Assembly (NCBI GenBank): GCA_016800925.1
Contig: JABCPU010001247.1
Span: forward strand, 1-10,377
DNA length: 10,377 nt
Direction: 5' to 3'
Source: Suillus spraguei
Lineage: Eukaryota; Basidiomycota; Agaricomycetes; Boletales; Suillaceae
Shown here: positions 8,542 to 10,377 of the stretch, in pieces
Numbering within the stretch: position 1 is the stretch's first letter
Layout: every line of letters begins with the position of its first letter
Program-made: the position numbers and the translations under genes
Notes under the pieces: generated by a model
Databases searched by the model: none
What the model saw: the letters and a program-made list of their open reading frames with translations, nothing else
Told to the model about the DNA's origin: nothing

Positions 8542-8551
8542 CCCCCTTTCT
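8542..8551 (-). other. Polypurine tract of the gypsy element
   Basis: The minus strand reads agaaaggggg followed by taa and then the LTR start tgttaca. The tract would prime plus-strand DNA synthesis in an LTR retrotransposon. Position and composition fit; the assignment is by analogy. Confidence 0.7.
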
Positions 8552-8570
8552 ACACGTAAAGTCACCGACT

Positions 8571-10038
8571 TTACTCATCTTGATTCGCATAGTAAACGGG
8601 GTCGTCGCTCCATTCGTAGTCTTCGTCAGCAAAGGACCCACTCATCATGTACTTAGCTTCCTCCAAACCAGCGCGTCGTTTAAAGTCCCTTCTTTTCTCT
8701 GCTTGAATACGTTCATCGTCAAGTTGCTTTTCCCAAGCACGAAGTGCATCGTAAAATCCCTCATCTTTCCAAGTCAACTTGAAGGGAGGAGGCCCAACTC
8801 GGTTGGGGCAGTAGAGGGATAAATGAGTGGGCGACCAATATCTGCAAACCTTGCACTGATATTCCGCACAGTTCTTTTGACGATGCCCTAGCAATCCACA
8901 GACGCGGCATTTCATGTTTTCGTCAGGGTTAGAAGAGACTTTGCGTAAGGGAGATGGGGTAATGATAGGCGTGGGACTAGTGGATCTGGCGCGTTTCTTT
9001 CCCTTCTTCTTCATCATACGTTTTAAGGCAAGGGTGTTCTGCCGCTTGAGTTGTGCCTGTTGAGCGGAGGACAACGTGTATGCTGATTCGGGGAGATCTG
9101 GGGTGACTGCACGCTCAGCAGCTGCAAGAAGTTCGGTGGAAGAAGAGGGGGAAGTGATGCCGAAATCTTTTACTAAGACTGGTGAAATGGGGTCCATAGG
9201 ACCGAATGACGATGGGATGGACATGGGGGATGGATATGAAGGTCGCGAAGTCGAGGACCGAGTGTTACCAACTCGGTAGCAGGGATACCCAATAGTTTAG
9301 CTGCCTTAACCTGCTCTTCTGTGCAGGGTTCGTACAGCCAATCAGGGCAATCAAGAGTGACCTTGCTGGAAAGTGAAGACGTTGATTGTTCGATAGGGGA
9401 TGGGGTCCTAGGAGACACAAGATTATCTTGTGTTTGTTGTAAGTCAGCGATGGCTTCTTCTACTAGGTTTCTGGCTGCCCTAGTTTCTGCGACTGATTGC
9501 TGAATGGTATTGACAACTGTGTCGGTGAGTTGCCCGATTTCTTGCACAGCAGTGTATAGGCCAGTAAAGGCGTCAAGATTAGAATGGTTACGCGGAGGAG
9601 CGGGTGCTGGAACAGGAAGCGGCGTATCTCTTTGCGGAGAGGGAGGTCGAGCAACGCCTGCTCGAGTTCGGCAATGATGTGAATAGCCTCTTCAACATCA
9701 TTTTTAAAAGAATCGGGAAGCAACAGCAAAGCGTAAGCACGAATGCGTTTTTGGAGATGAAAGAAACGGTGACGGAGTGTGAGTTCAGTGGTTTCTTTAG
9801 CGATGGTTTCGATAAGGGCTGCTGTGCGGATGATGTTAACGATGAGTCGAACGGGGAAGGCACCTCTTTCGGTGAGAATTCTGTCGATTTCGAGGGCATG
9901 TCCCTCACAGAGGATGGCGGCTTCAATGTAGGATTGGTCATCGATTTCTGCGGTAAGGGTTCCGTATTGTTCTGCTTCAGGGTTGGAGTCATTGGTGGCG
10001 ACAGTGACGGGAGTGATGTAGGCAGTGGGGAAAGACAT
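8571..10038 (-). CDS. Gypsy 3' ORF: coiled-coil, CCHC zinc-knuckle (nucleocapsid-like) protein with two apparent frameshifts
   Basis: Three overlapping minus-strand frames form one protein: 10038 to about 9640, then to about 9230, then to 8571. Both changes fit loss of one base, at a short C run near 9647-9650 and at a five-C run near 9227-9231; with both restored the length would be 1470 nt, 489 aa. Order: a helical N-terminal region (LRHRFFHLQKRIRAYALLLL), a Pro-rich linker, a probable coiled coil (QEIGQLTDTVVNTIQQSVAE and on), the segment CPDWLYEPCTEEQVKAAKLLG, a basic patch (KRMMKKKGKKRAR), and a canonical CX2CX4HX4C knuckle at 8868-8909. A second, atypical CX2CX6HX4C cluster follows at 8808-8855, then a charged helical and acidic tail. 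Role inferred: gag/nucleocapsid-like nucleic-acid binding in the retroelement particle. It follows the integrase chromodomain rather than preceding pol. The stop codon is followed by a polypurine tract and LTR, so it belongs to the same element. Confidence 0.8.
8808..8855 (-). other. Second, atypical zinc-binding cluster
   Basis: The translated motif is CKVCRYWSPTHLSLYC, spacing CX2CX6HX4C, four residues after the first knuckle. The wider C-to-H gap departs from the standard knuckle, but all four ligands are present. Confidence 0.6.
8868..8909 (-). other. CCHC zinc knuckle
   Basis: The translated motif is CRVCGLLGHRQKNC, matching CX2CX4HX4C exactly, as found in retroelement nucleocapsids. 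Confidence 0.92.
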
Positions 10039-10095
10039 TTCAATGTTCGTTGGTAGTTGATCAAGTGCGAATGCGGTTGATTGACTGGGGAATGG

Positions 10096-10098
10096 TCA
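10096..10098 (-). other. In-frame TGA between integrase and 3' ORF
   Basis: The chromodomain frame ends ...YKKQHAL-TGA. The next 19 codons to the ATG at 10038 are open in the same frame, so only this stop separates pol from the 3' ORF. The context is CTC TGA CCA. It may be a true stop with reinitiation, a readthrough site, or a nonsense mutation. Confidence 0.6.
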
Positions 10099-10377
10099 GA
10101 GGGCGTGTTGCTTCTTATAAGCATTTAGGATTCGAGCGGAGTTCTTCAGATTCTTTTCTGGGAGCCATTTATTATCTCCTGATGAGTATCCTTTCCACGA
10201 AACAAGATAATGTCGGCGATTGCCGGTTCCTTTGTGAGACAGGATTGCTTCGATTTCATATTCTTCTTCTTCTTCGATGATATCCGGGGTGGTTCCGGGA
10301 AGTTTGGACCGTGTACGTCTGTTTCGCTATAGGATGATAAGACAGAAGCATGGAACGTAGGGTGAATCTTCCACTTG
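10096..10377 (-). CDS. Ty3/gypsy chromovirus pol, C-terminal part: integrase end and chromodomain (partial, one frameshift)
   Basis: The gene enters from beyond the window edge. The minus strand reads KWKIHPTFHASVL and then HGPNFPEPP, a typical gypsy integrase C-terminus. The frame then changes by one base at a four-C run (10286-10289) and continues with an acidic Glu run, YEIEAILSHK, HYLVSWKGYSSGDNKWLPE and a final helix ending KKQHAL. This is a chromodomain with its usual aromatic positions (Tyr, WKGY, Trp). Known: in chromoviruses this domain binds modified histone tails and steers integration to heterochromatin. Loss of one C would explain the shift. Protease, reverse transcriptase and RNase H would lie outside the window. 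Confidence 0.88.

Noticed and set aside
8571..10038. The zinc-knuckle ORF as the 5' gag of a second, tandem gypsy element
   Set aside because: No LTR or primer-binding site lies between the chromodomain stop and this ORF, and a polypurine tract and LTR start follow it directly. Not fully excluded.
9604..10056. Plus-strand 150-codon open frame opposite the gypsy 3' ORF
   Set aside because: It is antisense to a frame that fits the retroelement order and has no recognisable domain.
1..10377. A TET/JBP-type oxygenase or DNA methyltransferase gene, known companions of some mushroom KDZ elements
   Set aside because: No HxD or methyltransferase motif was seen in any of the reconstructed proteins.

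Overview
The window looks like repeat-rich, transposon-dominated DNA from a mushroom-forming basidiomycete (Agaricomycete). The basis is the gene structure (many 46-63 nt GT-AG introns), a fungal-type KDZ transposase, and a Ty3/gypsy chromovirus. There is no sign of bacterial or viral organisation. All convincing genes are read on the minus strand.

Region 1 (about 1 to 8270) reads as a large KDZ-type DNA transposon whose left end lies outside the window. Its core is an apparently intact ten-exon KDZ transposase gene (7685 down to 4313, 976 aa, in frame throughout). Downstream on the same strand are two further multi-exon genes. Gene B (3858 to 2441) has one apparent frameshift and an optional hydrophobic C-terminal tail. 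Gene C (2433 to 792, 455 aa) is a basic protein with a possible HMG-box-like segment. The three genes lie between two arrays of a roughly 168-bp repeat, at 1-309 and 7700-7925, that are inverted relative to each other. This is the layout expected of terminal or subterminal inverted repeats. The right array comes within about 15 nt of the transposase start codon. A 49-bp minisatellite fills the gap between the transposase gene and gene B.

Region 2 (about 8270 to 10377) is the 3' part of a Ty3/gypsy chromovirus, also on the minus strand. In order it shows the integrase C-terminus with a chromodomain, a single in-frame TGA, a further reading frame with a coiled coil and a CCHC zinc knuckle, a polypurine tract, and the start of a 3' LTR (TGTTACA). 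The nucleocapsid-like frame lies downstream of the integrase, where a canonical gag would not be.

Four apparent single-base losses interrupt gene B and the gypsy frames, and each can be placed in a short C or G run. They may be real decay or homopolymer errors in the assembly. All assignments are from reading the sequence and from memory of the families; no database search was run.
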